A DNA stretch of 64,000 nucleotides from CAIYUC01 sp963682005 (lineage in GTDB: Bacteria > Bacteroidota > Bacteroidia > Bacteroidales > FEN-979), in NCBI GenBank assembly GCA_963682005.1, contig OY820914.1, forward strand, positions 5,022,001-5,086,000, in the 5' to 3' direction. Position 1 is the stretch's first letter; each line of letters opens with the position of its first letter. Below the pieces are notes generated by a model. It did not search any database. It was given only the letters and a program-made list of their open reading frames with translations, and had not been told where the DNA came from. The translations under genes were made by a program, and so were the position numbers. Below, one piece after another: positions 1 to 7,944 of this stretch.

Positions 1-1
1 T

Positions 2-529
2 CTTATCGAAACAGCTGGCAAGATCAGGCCCGATATCATCTTTCCGGTCAATGACCTTCTTATGTATGTTCCCGGACTCAAACCTTTGTTCATTCCCATA
101 AACAAGCACGGGAGAAACACTGAAAACGTACAGATCATTGATGAAACATTTGCCGGGGAAAAGCTGATCCTTTTCTTTCCTGCAGGACTTGTATCCCGCA
201 AGCAAGGGAAAAATATCAAAGATCTTGAATGGAAGAAAACCTTCATCACCAGGGCAAAAAAATATCAGAGGGACATTATTCCGGTCTATATCTCCGGACA
301 GAATTCCGGGTTCTTTTACAACCTCTCAAACTGGAGAAGAAGATTGAGAATAAAAGCAAATATCGAAATGCTTTTCCTTCCTGATGAAATGGTTAAACAA
401 AAAGATAAAACGATCACCATTGTTTTTGGCGATCCGATCCCGTATACCCTGTTCGACAAAACAAAAACGGATCAACAATGGGCTGAAGTGATTAAAAAGA
501 AGGTATATAAAATGGGAAAACTTGTATGA
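2..529 (+). CDS. PlsC-like phospholipid/aminolipid O-acyltransferase (5' partial)
   Basis: The frame is open to the left edge, so the true start lies upstream of the window; about 175 C-terminal residues are present. The FFPAGLVSRK stretch resembles the acceptor-binding block (FPAG/FPEG) of the PlsC/lysophospholipid acyltransferase family, followed by the long basic tail common in Bacteroidota homologues annotated as hemolysin-like acyltransferases. The HX4D catalytic block is outside the window. The next gene is a PF13444-type GNAT acyltransferase. In Bacteroides such a pair (glsA O-acyltransferase, glsB N-acyltransferase) makes glycine lipids; in other bacteria OlsA/OlsB make ornithine lipids. 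By analogy this would be the O-acyltransferase acting at the inner membrane. The family call is good; the substrate is inferred from the neighbour only. Confidence 0.7.
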   Translation, partial: LIETAGKIRPDIIFPVNDLLMYVPGLKPLFIPINKHGRNTENVQIIDETFAGEKLILFFPAGLVSRKQGKNIKDLEWKKTFITRAKKYQRDIIPVYISGQNSGFFYNLSNWRRRLRIKANIEMLFLPDEMVKQKDKTITIVFGDPIPYTLFDKTKTDQQWAEVIKKKVYKMGKLV

Positions 530-556
530 GGATTTTATTGTAATTTTGGGCTCATT

Positions 557-645
557 GATGAGGTGATGAGGTGATGAGGTGAAAGATAATTGGCTATGTG
601 ACTTGATCACTCCATCACTTCATCACTTCATCACTCCATCACTTG
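557..645. repeat. Inverted pair of 8-nt tandem arrays with no gene between them
   Basis: Three copies of GATGAGGT (557-581) are followed by a 24-nt spacer and then five 8-nt units of the type ATCACTTC/ATCACTCC (606-645). The right arm is the reverse complement of the left in unit composition (core GTGATGA), so the region can fold into a long hairpin. It lies between the two acyltransferase genes and holds no ORF. The unit is the same as in the arrays that bracket the four-helix-bundle pseudogene near 9.5-9.9 kb. Confidence 0.85.
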
Positions 646-686
646 AAAATCATCAAGCAAAATATGAATAGTGCGTTTTGAGAAGT

Positions 687-1658
687 ATGGAGACCATTAT
701 ACCACCGGTAGACACGAGATTGCTGGAAAATGAGCTTGGCGATCATAAGTTCGTCCGTAATACGAATAATGGGAACAATAAGATCTATATGTTCACCGCA
801 CACGAATCTCCGAACCTCATGCGGGAAGTCGGCCGGTTACGGGAGATCACGTTCCGGGATGCCGGTGGCGGAACAGGCAAGGCTGTGGATATTGACGAAT
901 TTGACCTTGCTTCCAAGCCATTCCATCAACTTATAGTCTGGAATCCGAAGGAAAAAGAAATTGTCGGAGGATACCGCTTTATCCTGGGGAAAGATATTCC
1001 CTGCGACCAGAAAGGCTGTCTTAACAGCGCAACAGCCGAACTTTTCAGTTTCTCTGAAAAATTCGTTCGCGATTACCTGCTGAATTCAATAGAACTTGGA
1101 CGATCCTTTGTCCAGCCCGAATACCAGCCAACCGTCAACCTGAAAAAAGGGCTCTATTCACTCGATAACCTTTGGGATGGCCTCGGAGCAATGATCATCG
1201 ATTATTCTGAAGTAAAGTATTTTTTCGGAAAAATGACCATGTTCCCGGATTATAATAAAACCGCCCGGGATATCATCCTGTTTTTCCTTGCAAAATACTT
1301 TCCTGACCGCGAAAATCTCCTCACCCCGATATACCCGATATTAGCAGAAACCGACAGAGAAGTACTTTCAGGTATTTTTTCCGGCCTGACTTATGAAGAG
1401 AATTATAAGATCCTGATCCACGAGATCAGAAAGCACAATGAGCACATTCCTCCGCTTGTAAATGCGTACATGAATTTATCACCGACGATGAGGACATTTG
1501 GCACCTCGTTAAACGCCGAGTTTGGTAATGTGGAAGAAACCGGCATCATGATCAATATTGAAGACATCTACCAGCGAAAAAAAGAACGGCACCTCGCTTC
1601 CTATATTCGAAGGATCTCTTCACTGACCAACCTGAAACTAAGAAGAAAAAGAGGATGA
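687..1658 (+). CDS. GNAT-family N-acyltransferase, aminolipid (GlsB/OlsB-like)
   Basis: A 323-residue protein of the Acetyltransf_5/OlsB type. It is best recognised by the block around residues 120-150, where a SIELGRSFVQPEYQ stretch (E-x-GR-x-x-V) matches the acyl-ACP-dependent N-acyltransferases that make the lyso form of ornithine or glycine lipids. Known relatives in Bacteroides (GlsB) N-acylate glycine with a 3-hydroxy fatty acid, after which a PlsC-like partner adds the second chain. That partner is the gene immediately upstream. A TTG start nine bases earlier is possible, but the ATG at 687 is preferred. The stop overlaps the start of engB by four bases (ATGA). The amino-acid headgroup cannot be told from sequence. 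Confidence 0.7.
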   Translation: METIIPPVDTRLLENELGDHKFVRNTNNGNNKIYMFTAHESPNLMREVGRLREITFRDAGGGTGKAVDIDEFDLASKPFHQLIVWNPKEKEIVGGYRFILGKDIPCDQKGCLNSATAELFSFSEKFVRDYLLNSIELGRSFVQPEYQPTVNLKKGLYSLDNLWDGLGAMIIDYSEVKYFFGKMTMFPDYNKTARDIILFFLAKYFPDRENLLTPIYPILAETDREVLSGIFSGLTYEENYKILIHEIRKHNEHIPPLVNAYMNLSPTMRTFGTSLNAEFGNVEETGIMINIEDIYQRKKERHLASYIRRISSLTNLKLRRKRG

Positions 1659-2257
1659 ACCTGATAAAAGCAGAATTTATTACCAGCTCCGCAAACCTGA
1701 AATCTTGCCCGCCGATGAATACACCGGAATTTGCTTTCATCGGTCGCTCCAATGTTGGAAAATCATCCCTGATCAACTTCATCACCAACCGGAAAAAGCT
1801 GGCCAAAGTTTCTCAAACTCCTGGCAAGACCAGGCTCATCAATCATTTCCTTATCAATGATCAGTGGTACCTTGTCGATCTGCCCGGCTATGGATTTGCA
1901 AGATTATCCAGATCTGAAAGAGAAAGCCTTGAAAAACTGATCTACAGCTATTTTTCCGAAAGGAAGAATATCGAACACACCTTTGTTCTTGTCGATTCAA
2001 GACTGGAACCACAGGTAAATGACATTTCATTCATGGCCTGGCTGGCTTCCAGGAAGATCGGGTTCACTATCGTTTTTACGAAATCTGACAAGCTCTCCAA
2101 AGGGAAGCTTGCAAAAAACATGACCCATTATATGACTTATCTTACAGAATTCCGGCCATATGCAACAGAGATCATTCCATCCTCTATCCTCGATCATTCA
2201 GGGAAAGAGGAGATACTGGAAGTCATTGCAAACTATCTTGATGAGCCATCTTCTTAA
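1655..2257 (+). CDS. engB: Ribosome biogenesis GTP-binding protein EngB/YihA/YsxC
   Basis: A 200-residue TrmE-Era-EngA-EngB GTPase of normal family length. Visible G motifs are G1 GRSNVGKSS (residues 30-38), G2 TPGKT (55-59), G3 DLPGYG (75-80) and G4 TKSD (about 142-145). The protein assists late assembly of the 50S ribosomal subunit in the cytoplasm and is essential in many bacteria. Its ATG overlaps the stop of the upstream acyltransferase (ATGA), so the two are probably translated from one message. It is unrelated to the lipid and polysaccharide genes around it. Confidence 0.95.
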   Translation: MNLIKAEFITSSANLKSCPPMNTPEFAFIGRSNVGKSSLINFITNRKKLAKVSQTPGKTRLINHFLINDQWYLVDLPGYGFARLSRSERESLEKLIYSYFSERKNIEHTFVLVDSRLEPQVNDISFMAWLASRKIGFTIVFTKSDKLSKGKLAKNMTHYMTYLTEFRPYATEIIPSSILDHSGKEEILEVIANYLDEPSS

Positions 2258-2279
2258 CGAATAAATCCTATTCCTGATT

Positions 2280-3332
2280 ATGAAAATTGTTTCAATAGTC
2301 GGTGCACGCCCCCAGTTCATCAAAGCCGCCACCGTCTCCCGTTTCTTTCGGTCAAACCCTGACATCCGGGATATCCTGGTTCATACAGGGCAACACTATG
2401 ATAAAAACATGTCTGATGTTTTTTTTTCAGAGCTTGATATTCCGGAACCGGATTATAATCTTGGTGTCGGTTCCGGTAGTCATGCGGATCAGACAGGCAA
2501 AATGATGGTAAAGATCGAGGATCTCCTTCTAAAGGAAAAACCGGACTGGACTCTTGTTTACGGCGATACGAATTCGACCATTGCCGGAAGCCTGACGGCT
2601 GTAAAACTTCATATACCCGTTGCCCACATAGAATCAGGCCTGCGCAGCTTCAACCGCAGGATGCCCGAGGAGATCAACCGGATCATCACCGACAGGATCT
2701 CCGACCTGCTCTTTGCTCCTACCCTGACGGCCATGAAGAACCTTGAAACTGATGGTTTGAAAAACATTTCAGTATTCACCGGCGATGTTATGTATGATTC
2801 CATTCTATTCTACCAGAAGCTGATCGCTGAACATGAAGAAAAATACAGGACACCGGGCATTCCGGCACAGTACCTGCTGGCCACGGTCCATCGTGCAGAA
2901 AACACCGATAACCCCGGAAATATAAGCCAGATCTTTGAAGCCTTCTCGGGAGCGGGATATCCTGTTGTATTCCCTGTTCATCCGCGAACAAGGAAGATCC
3001 TTAAAACTATGCGGGCATTCCCGAAAAATGTAATCGTGATCGATCCTGTGGGGTACCTCGAAATGTTGAAGCTTATCATGGATTCAACGAAAGTGCTCAC
3101 CGATTCAGGCGGACTCCAGAAAGAGGCGTATTTCCTGGGAAAGCAATGCATTACCTTGCGCACTGAAACGGAATGGATTGAAACTGTCCATGATGGATGG
3201 AATACCATTACAGGTACCGACAAGGAACAAATCCTGGCTGCGATCCGGTCTCCCCTTCCTTCTGCACCGCGCAAAAATGAATTCGGGGATGGAAAAGCAA
3301 CTGAAATTATCGTGAACAACCTTTTAAAATAA
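2280..3332 (+). CDS. wecB: UDP-N-acetylglucosamine 2-epimerase (non-hydrolysing)
   Basis: A 350-residue protein of the WecB/MnaA/RffE family, with N-terminal VGARPQFIK, a GDTNST block, HIESGLRSF followed by MPEEINR, and the C-terminal TDSGGLQKEA nucleotide-binding motif. These enzymes interconvert UDP-GlcNAc and UDP-ManNAc in the cytoplasm. The UDP-sugar dehydrogenase at 4172 could oxidise UDP-ManNAc to UDP-ManNAcA, which would link this gene to the following locus. A second, more diverged family member (capG-like) lies at 26019. The gene starts 22 bases after engB. The reaction call is strong; whether it serves this particular polysaccharide is inferred. Confidence 0.9.
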   Translation: MKIVSIVGARPQFIKAATVSRFFRSNPDIRDILVHTGQHYDKNMSDVFFSELDIPEPDYNLGVGSGSHADQTGKMMVKIEDLLLKEKPDWTLVYGDTNSTIAGSLTAVKLHIPVAHIESGLRSFNRRMPEEINRIITDRISDLLFAPTLTAMKNLETDGLKNISVFTGDVMYDSILFYQKLIAEHEEKYRTPGIPAQYLLATVHRAENTDNPGNISQIFEAFSGAGYPVVFPVHPRTRKILKTMRAFPKNVIVIDPVGYLEMLKLIMDSTKVLTDSGGLQKEAYFLGKQCITLRTETEWIETVHDGWNTITGTDKEQILAAIRSPLPSAPRKNEFGDGKATEIIVNNLLK

Positions 3333-3349
3333 CCACCAGGATGCCAATA

Positions 3350-3365
3350 CGCAAAAAAATTTGCG
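3350..3365. other. Perfect small inverted repeat ahead of upxY
   Basis: CGCAAA, four A, TTTGCG forms a 6-bp stem between the epimerase stop and upxY. It could be a weak terminator for the epimerase gene or part of the untranslated leader of the polysaccharide operon. There is no clear T-run on either side, so the role is open. Confidence 0.4.
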
Positions 3366-3443
3366 AATCAATTTCTTAGCATCTTTGCAGTGGAAAAGAG
3401 GATATCAAAAATCTAAACATACTTTCTTTGAATCACCTGTTTA

Positions 3444-3977
3444 ATGGATCATTCGAAAAAAAAAATCCCCATTAAAAGTTGGTATCCCGTTTATACCACC
3501 CCTCGGGCTGAAAAGAAAGTTCATGCCCGGTTGCAGGAGAAAGGGATCGAATCCTATTTGCCCCTGCAACGGGTTTTGAAGCAATGGACCGATCGCAAAA
3601 AATGGGTGGAAGAACCTTTTTTCCGTTCATATGTATTCGTCCATATCAATATTCTGGACCAGGCCAGCATCCTCCAGGTCCCGGGCGTCGTGCGTTTCAT
3701 CTATTTCTCAGGAAAACCTGCAGCCATCAGGGACGACCAGGTAAGATTGCTGAAAATACTGACAACATCCAATGAACATTTTATCGCTACACAAGAGGCA
3801 TTCGGGGTTGGGGAATCTGTTGAAATCACAGGCGGTCCTTTTGCAGGTTTTACCGGCGAACTCATTGCATGTAAAGGACAACGGTTGCTGATCATCAGGC
3901 TTACCGAGATCAATTATAACCTCCTGCTTGAGATCGACCCTGCATTGGTGAAAAAGAAAACTACTGGTGAGAGATAA
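3444..3977 (+). CDS. upxY: UpxY-family transcription antiterminator (NusG paralogue)
   Basis: A 177-residue protein. An N-terminal NGN domain starts with SWYPVYTTPRAEKKV, and a C-terminal KOW motif lies around GESVEITGGPFAGFTGEL. In Bacteroides, UpxY proteins are encoded first in each capsular polysaccharide operon and let RNA polymerase read through the long untranslated leader of that operon. The position here, at the head of about 36 kb of same-strand polysaccharide genes, fits that role. No UpxZ inhibitor partner is visible beside it. The next gene follows after about 195 bases of simple repeats, an unusual place for long arrays in an antiterminated operon. Confidence 0.9.
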   Translation: MDHSKKKIPIKSWYPVYTTPRAEKKVHARLQEKGIESYLPLQRVLKQWTDRKKWVEEPFFRSYVFVHINILDQASILQVPGVVRFIYFSGKPAAIRDDQVRLLKILTTSNEHFIATQEAFGVGESVEITGGPFAGFTGELIACKGQRLLIIRLTEINYNLLLEIDPALVKKKTTGER

Positions 3978-4000
3978 GAAGTGAGATATGAAGGGTCTAA

Positions 4001-4087
4001 TGACCCTGTGACCCTGTGACCCTGTGACCTTGTGACTTGGTGACCAGGTGACTTTGTGACCTTGTGGCCCAATCACCATCATCTCAC
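4001..4087. repeat. 8-nt tandem array, TGACCCTG-type
   Basis: Eight consecutive degenerate 8-nt units (TGACCCTG, TGACCTTG and variants, 4001-4064) are followed by an opposite-oriented remnant rich in ATCAC/TCTCAC (about 4071-4087). The array starts just after the upxY stop. Unit length and GTGA/TCAC core match the arrays near 0.6, 5.5, 9.5-9.9 and 25.5-26.0 kb. Confidence 0.8.
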
Positions 4088-4136
4088 AAATTTTTCCTAA
4101 ATTGCGCCACGATTTTAAGCTTCATTTACCATTAAT

Positions 4137-4165
4137 TGTTCACTATTCACTTTTCACTATTCACT
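4137..4165. repeat. Short 7-8-nt array, TTCACTAT-type, abutting a start codon
   Basis: About three and a half copies of a TTCACTAT/TTCACTTT unit end seven bases before the ATG at 4172. The array occupies the place where the ribosome-binding region of the dehydrogenase gene should be. An upstream in-frame ATG at 4136 would translate the repeat itself and is not the likely start. Confidence 0.7.
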
Positions 4166-4171
4166 GATAAC

Positions 4172-5467
4172 ATGAGTATTTACGAAAAATTATTAAAGAA
4201 AGAAACCAAATTATCCGTGATCGGATTAGGTTATGTCGGGTTACCGATTGCATTGGAATTCGCACGGAAGATCTCCGTTGTTGGGTTTGATATTAAAGAA
4301 GACCGCGTTCAGCTGATGCGGAAAAAGATTGACCCCAGTGAAGAACTGCCAACGGAGGCCTTTGAAGGCTGTGACATTGTTTATACAAGCAATCCGGCTG
4401 ATTTGAAGGATTGTACCTTTCACATTGTGGCTGTTCCGACTCCGGTTGATAAGCACAACCTTCCTGACCTGAGTCCTTTGATCGCGGCAACCCGGACTGT
4501 CGGAAAGATCCTGAAGAAGGGCGACTATGTCGTTTATGAGTCAACGGTTTATCCCGGAGCTACAGAAGAAGATTGTGTTCCGGTGCTTGAAGAATTATCA
4601 GGATTGAAGTTCAATGCCGATTTTAAAGTCGGATTCTCACCGGAAAGGATCAATCCTGGTGACAGGGAACATACCCTGACTACCGTAGTAAAGATTGTTT
4701 CCGGCTCCGATGCAGAGTCGCTCGAACAGGTAGCCAAAACATATGAACTTGTTGTTAAAGCCGGGGTTCACAGGGCACCGACGATCAAGGTGGCTGAAGC
4801 CGCTAAAATCATCGAGAATTCGCAGCGTGATATCAATATTGCCTTCATGAACGAGCTTTCCCTTATTTTTGGAAGAATGGGGATCAATATTTATGATGTA
4901 ATCGATGCTGCAGCCACGAAATGGAACTTTCTGAAATTCTATCCCGGTTTGGTTGGAGGCCATTGCATTGGTGTCGATCCATATTACCTGACCTATAAAG
5001 CGGAAGAATACCGGTATCACGCAAGGGTGATCAATGCAGGTCGTTATGTAAATGATTCAATGGGGTTTTATGTGGCGAAACAAACGGTAAAAAAGCTGAT
5101 ATTTGCAGAAAAGAACGTACTGAAGGCCAAGGTGCTGGTCATGGGTGCAACCTTTAAGGAAAATGTAAGCGATATCCGTAATTCGCGGGTTGCAGATCTC
5201 ATTAATGAGCTGAAATCTTATGGCATTCAAGTCGATATAGTTGACCCCTACGCCGATAGCAAGGAACTGATGCATGAATACGGATTCGGACTGACAACCA
5301 AACTCCGCAATGATTATGATGCCGTTGTCGTTGCTGTAAGTCATAAGCCATACCTTGACCTGGATGAAACCTATTTCACATCAATAACCAAAGATAAAGG
5401 CATCCTGATCGATGTCAAAGGACTTTACAGGAAGAAGGTGAAAAGTATGATCTATTGGAGCCTTTAG
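4172..5467 (+). CDS. UDP-N-acetyl-hexosamine dehydrogenase (WbpA/TviB/WecC type)
   Basis: A 431-residue nucleotide-sugar dehydrogenase. The Rossmann motif GLGYVGLP lies near the N-terminus, and the catalytic cysteine sits in GGHCIGVDPYYLT; the last third holds the UDP-binding domain (GATFKENVSDIRNSR). These enzymes perform two NAD-dependent oxidations of C6 to give a UDP-uronic acid. The sequence looks closer to the WbpA/TviB/WecC group, which acts on UDP-GlcNAc, UDP-GalNAc or UDP-ManNAc, than to UDP-glucose dehydrogenases. Together with the WbpP-like epimerase at 10520 it could supply UDP-GalNAcA; with the 2-epimerase at 2280, UDP-ManNAcA. The start at 4172 is chosen because the 12 extra residues of the longer reading come from repeat DNA. 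Confidence 0.88.
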   Translation: MSIYEKLLKKETKLSVIGLGYVGLPIALEFARKISVVGFDIKEDRVQLMRKKIDPSEELPTEAFEGCDIVYTSNPADLKDCTFHIVAVPTPVDKHNLPDLSPLIAATRTVGKILKKGDYVVYESTVYPGATEEDCVPVLEELSGLKFNADFKVGFSPERINPGDREHTLTTVVKIVSGSDAESLEQVAKTYELVVKAGVHRAPTIKVAEAAKIIENSQRDINIAFMNELSLIFGRMGINIYDVIDAAATKWNFLKFYPGLVGGHCIGVDPYYLTYKAEEYRYHARVINAGRYVNDSMGFYVAKQTVKKLIFAEKNVLKAKVLVMGATFKENVSDIRNSRVADLINELKSYGIQVDIVDPYADSKELMHEYGFGLTTKLRNDYDAVVVAVSHKPYLDLDETYFTSITKDKGILIDVKGLYRKKVKSMIYWSL

Positions 5468-5468
5468 G

Positions 5469-5563
5469 AGGTGGTGAACTGGTGAACTGGTGAGTTGGTG
5501 AGTGATTAAAGGTCAAAGGTCAGATTATCATAATTCATAATTCAAACTCATAATTCATAATTA
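5469..5563. repeat. Composite simple-repeat spacer (8-nt then 7-nt units)
   Basis: Directly after the dehydrogenase stop come four 8-nt units of GGTGAACT/GGTGAGTT type (5473-5504), then two AAAGGTC units, then five or so 7-nt CATAATT units (about 5529-5562) that run into the ATG at 5565. Almost the whole spacer is repeat DNA with units of 7 or 8 nt. Confidence 0.8.
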
Positions 5564-5564
5564 A

Positions 5565-6557
5565 ATGAATTTATTGAATAAAAGCGTCCTTATAACAGGA
5601 GCAGATGGTTTCATCGGATCTCACCTGACTGAAGCACTGGTAAATAAGGGATGCCGTGTCAGAGCGCTGTCATATTACAACTCCTTCAATTACCAGGGTT
5701 GGCTGGAAGATATACCATGCAGGACTGATGTGGAAATCTTGTCGGGGGATGTCCGTGATCCTGAATATTGCAGGAAGATCACGAAGGATATTGACATTGT
5801 ATTCCACCTGGCAGCACTGATCGCTATCCCCTATTCATACCATGCTCCCAACTCATATATTGATACGAATGTCAAGGGAACCCTCCACATATGCCAGGCT
5901 GCCATGGACAATGGAGTTGCCCGTGTCATTTCCACATCCACCAGCGAGGTATACGGAACCGCGAAATATGTTCCGATTGATGAGAACCACCCGTTGCAGC
6001 CTCAATCGCCATACAGTGCCAGCAAGATCGGCGCAGATGCGATTGCCATGAGCTTTTTCAATGCATTCAGCCTGCCCGTCACGATTGTCAGGCCGTTCAA
6101 TACCTTTGGCCCGCGCCAGTCGGCCAGGGCCGTGATACCAAACATCATTTCACAGATCGCGGCCGGCAAAAATTCCATCGATCTCGGGGACACATCCCCG
6201 ACACGTGATTTTTCCTTCGTAAAAGATACCTGTAAAGGTTTTATCCTTGCAGCCGAATCAGACAAAACCAACGGTGAGATCCTGAACATCGGCACAGGCA
6301 CAGAATTCAGCATTGAAGAAACATTCAACCTGATCCGGAAACTGATGAGTTCCGACGTGTCGCTCCATGTTGATGAGCAAAGACTGAGACCCCGGAAATC
6401 AGAGGTATTCCGGCTTTTATGCAACAATGAGAAAAGTCGGAAACTCATCGGCTTTAACCCTGACTACACCTTTGAACAAGGACTTATCAAAACCATTGCC
6501 TGGTTTGAGAACCCGGAGAATCTTAAGAAATATAAAACCAATATTTATAATCTTTAG
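5565..6557 (+). CDS. legB: LegB-like NAD-dependent UDP-GlcNAc 4,6-dehydratase
   Basis: A 330-residue extended SDR with TGADGFIGSH at the N-terminus, HLAALIAIPYSYHAP in the middle, the YSASK catalytic pair, and FNTFGPRQSARAVIP. That set matches the LegB group. LegB converts UDP-GlcNAc to the 4-keto-6-deoxy sugar that begins legionaminic acid or bacillosamine-type sugars. The usual partners LegC, LegI, LegG, LegH and LegF are not in the window, so the product probably goes to another 4-amino-6-deoxy sugar, perhaps through one of the DegT aminotransferases at 18004 or 20335. The gene is followed directly by the acyl carrier protein, and the four downstream genes look translationally coupled. The dehydratase call is strong; the final sugar is unknown. 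Confidence 0.82.
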   Translation: MNLLNKSVLITGADGFIGSHLTEALVNKGCRVRALSYYNSFNYQGWLEDIPCRTDVEILSGDVRDPEYCRKITKDIDIVFHLAALIAIPYSYHAPNSYIDTNVKGTLHICQAAMDNGVARVISTSTSEVYGTAKYVPIDENHPLQPQSPYSASKIGADAIAMSFFNAFSLPVTIVRPFNTFGPRQSARAVIPNIISQIAAGKNSIDLGDTSPTRDFSFVKDTCKGFILAAESDKTNGEILNIGTGTEFSIEETFNLIRKLMSSDVSLHVDEQRLRPRKSEVFRLLCNNEKSRKLIGFNPDYTFEQGLIKTIAWFENPENLKKYKTNIYNL

Positions 6558-6559
6558 TG

Positions 6560-6790
6560 ATGGAAGAAAAATTGATTGCATTTATAAAATCCGAATATCT
6601 GTCTGATTCGGGAATGGAGATCACTCCCGACACAAAACTGATCTCTACCGGTTTGATTGATTCTTTCTCGCTTGTTTCACTTCAGGTATACATTGAGAAA
6701 CAATTCGGAAAACGAATACCCGCACCCAAATTCACCGTCGATAATATGAATTCCGTAAAGCAGATTGTCGAGATCATTAACAAATTCTGA
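6560..6790 (+). CDS. Acyl carrier protein, DltC-like
   Basis: A 76-residue acidic helical protein. The phosphopantetheine site is GLIDSFSL (Ser35, DSF in place of the common DSL). It starts within three bases of the legB stop and ends five bases before the MBOAT gene. A carrier protein next to an MBOAT and an SGNH protein is the arrangement of dlt-type operons, where the carrier holds the acyl group as a thioester on the cytoplasmic side. A GTG codon three bases upstream overlaps the legB stop; the ATG at 6560 is preferred. No adenylating DltA-like ligase is in the window, so the cargo cannot be named. Confidence 0.85.
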   Translation: MEEKLIAFIKSEYLSDSGMEITPDTKLISTGLIDSFSLVSLQVYIEKQFGKRIPAPKFTVDNMNSVKQIVEIINKF

Positions 6791-6795
6791 AAAGG

Positions 6796-7944
6796 ATGAT
6801 CATTTCAATCCCTTTCTTTCTGACCCTCTTCATTTCGTTTTCTCTTTACTGGTTAATTCCACGCCAATCCTACAGGATTTTCTTCCTTTCAGCCATCAGC
6901 CTGGCATTTATCGCTTACCTTGATTACCATGCCTCAATTGTGGTTTTCTGTCTTTCCGTTTATGCATATGCGTTTTCTTACATGGTTGTACATGGAAAAT
7001 ACAGGCAGGCACGTTTAACCATAGGCATTTCCGGACTTGTAGCCATTCTTTTGCTGTTCAAATACCTTGGTCTCCTTGAGAAAACCCTGAATGACCTGGA
7101 TTCTTTCCTTGGTATCCTGCCAGTTTTTAAAATCGAGAAGATATTTCTCCCGCTCGGGCTCTCCTACATCATTTTCAAATACATCAGCTACCTTACAGAT
7201 GTCTACTGGGGAATAACTAAGAGGGGGACATTCATTGAATTACTTTGTTATGGTTCTCTGTTTACGATCTTCGTAGCCGGACCCATCGACCGTTTCGAAC
7301 GGCTTCAGCCACAGTTCAGGGAAAGGACCCCTTTTTCGGCTTCCTATGCGGGTGAAGGATTTGAAAGGATTGTCTTCGGCATCTTTAAAAAGGTAGTCCT
7401 CGCCGACTGGATCGGGTATTTTATAAATCCTGTATTCCATTCACCTGGTGATTATTCCGGTCACATTTGGGGACTTGCACTTATTGGATATTCTTTCCAG
7501 ATCTATTTTGATTTCTCCGGGTACAGCGACATCGCGATTGGTTCATCAAGGTTTTTCGGACTAAGGATCATGGAGAATTTCAACTGGCCTTATCTTCAGC
7601 CCAATATCAGCCAATTCTGGCGTTGCTGGCATATATCGCTTTCCGATTGGATCAGGGATTACCTGTTTTTTCCGTTAAGCCGGGTATCATCAAATAAAGT
7701 GTGGATCATGCTGTTTGTTCCCGTGATTGCCATGGGTTTGTGCGGGTTCTGGCATGGTGCTCGATGGCATTTCCTTGTATGGGGAATAATTCATGGATTG
7801 GGCATCGCAGGTTTACAGGTCTGGAATCTTATTAAGAAGAAGAAGCCTTCACTTGCCGCAATTAGTAAAACCGGATGGTTCAATGTATTCAGCATTATTC
7901 TCACGTTTGCATTTGTAACATTTGCCTGGATATGGTTCATGTAA
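6796..7944 (+). CDS. MBOAT-family membrane O-acyltransferase (DltB-like)
   Basis: A 382-residue multi-pass protein (around ten hydrophobic segments). The MBOAT signature is near the C-terminus: an FWRCWHISLSDWIRDYLFFPL block, then GFWHGARWHFLVW and IIHG, which supply the conserved histidines. The length matches DltB (about 400) better than AlgI (about 500), and there is no C-terminal extension with a tyrosine hexapeptide. MBOAT proteins of this type take an acyl group from a cytoplasmic carrier thioester and pass it across the membrane. The gene is preceded by a carrier protein and followed, with a 13-base overlap, by an SGNH protein. Cell location: inner membrane. Confidence 0.88.
   Translation: MIISIPFFLTLFISFSLYWLIPRQSYRIFFLSAISLAFIAYLDYHASIVVFCLSVYAYAFSYMVVHGKYRQARLTIGISGLVAILLLFKYLGLLEKTLNDLDSFLGILPVFKIEKIFLPLGLSYIIFKYISYLTDVYWGITKRGTFIELLCYGSLFTIFVAGPIDRFERLQPQFRERTPFSASYAGEGFERIVFGIFKKVVLADWIGYFINPVFHSPGDYSGHIWGLALIGYSFQIYFDFSGYSDIAIGSSRFFGLRIMENFNWPYLQPNISQFWRCWHISLSDWIRDYLFFPLSRVSSNKVWIMLFVPVIAMGLCGFWHGARWHFLVWGIIHGLGIAGLQVWNLIKKKKPSLAAISKTGWFNVFSIILTFAFVTFAWIWFM

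Noticed and set aside
3708..4082. Minus-strand ORF with GHKVT-type repeats
   Set aside because: It is the translation of the octamer array plus the antisense of upxY; no start context or family pattern.
7875..7931. Longer N-terminus for the SGNH protein
   Set aside because: The added residues are antisense-like, cysteine-rich and lie inside the MBOAT gene; the ATG at 7932 precedes a proper basic and hydrophobic anchor.
6796..7944. MBOAT gene as C-terminally truncated
   Set aside because: 382 residues is normal for the DltB group, the conserved histidines are present, and the next gene overlaps its end in the usual way.
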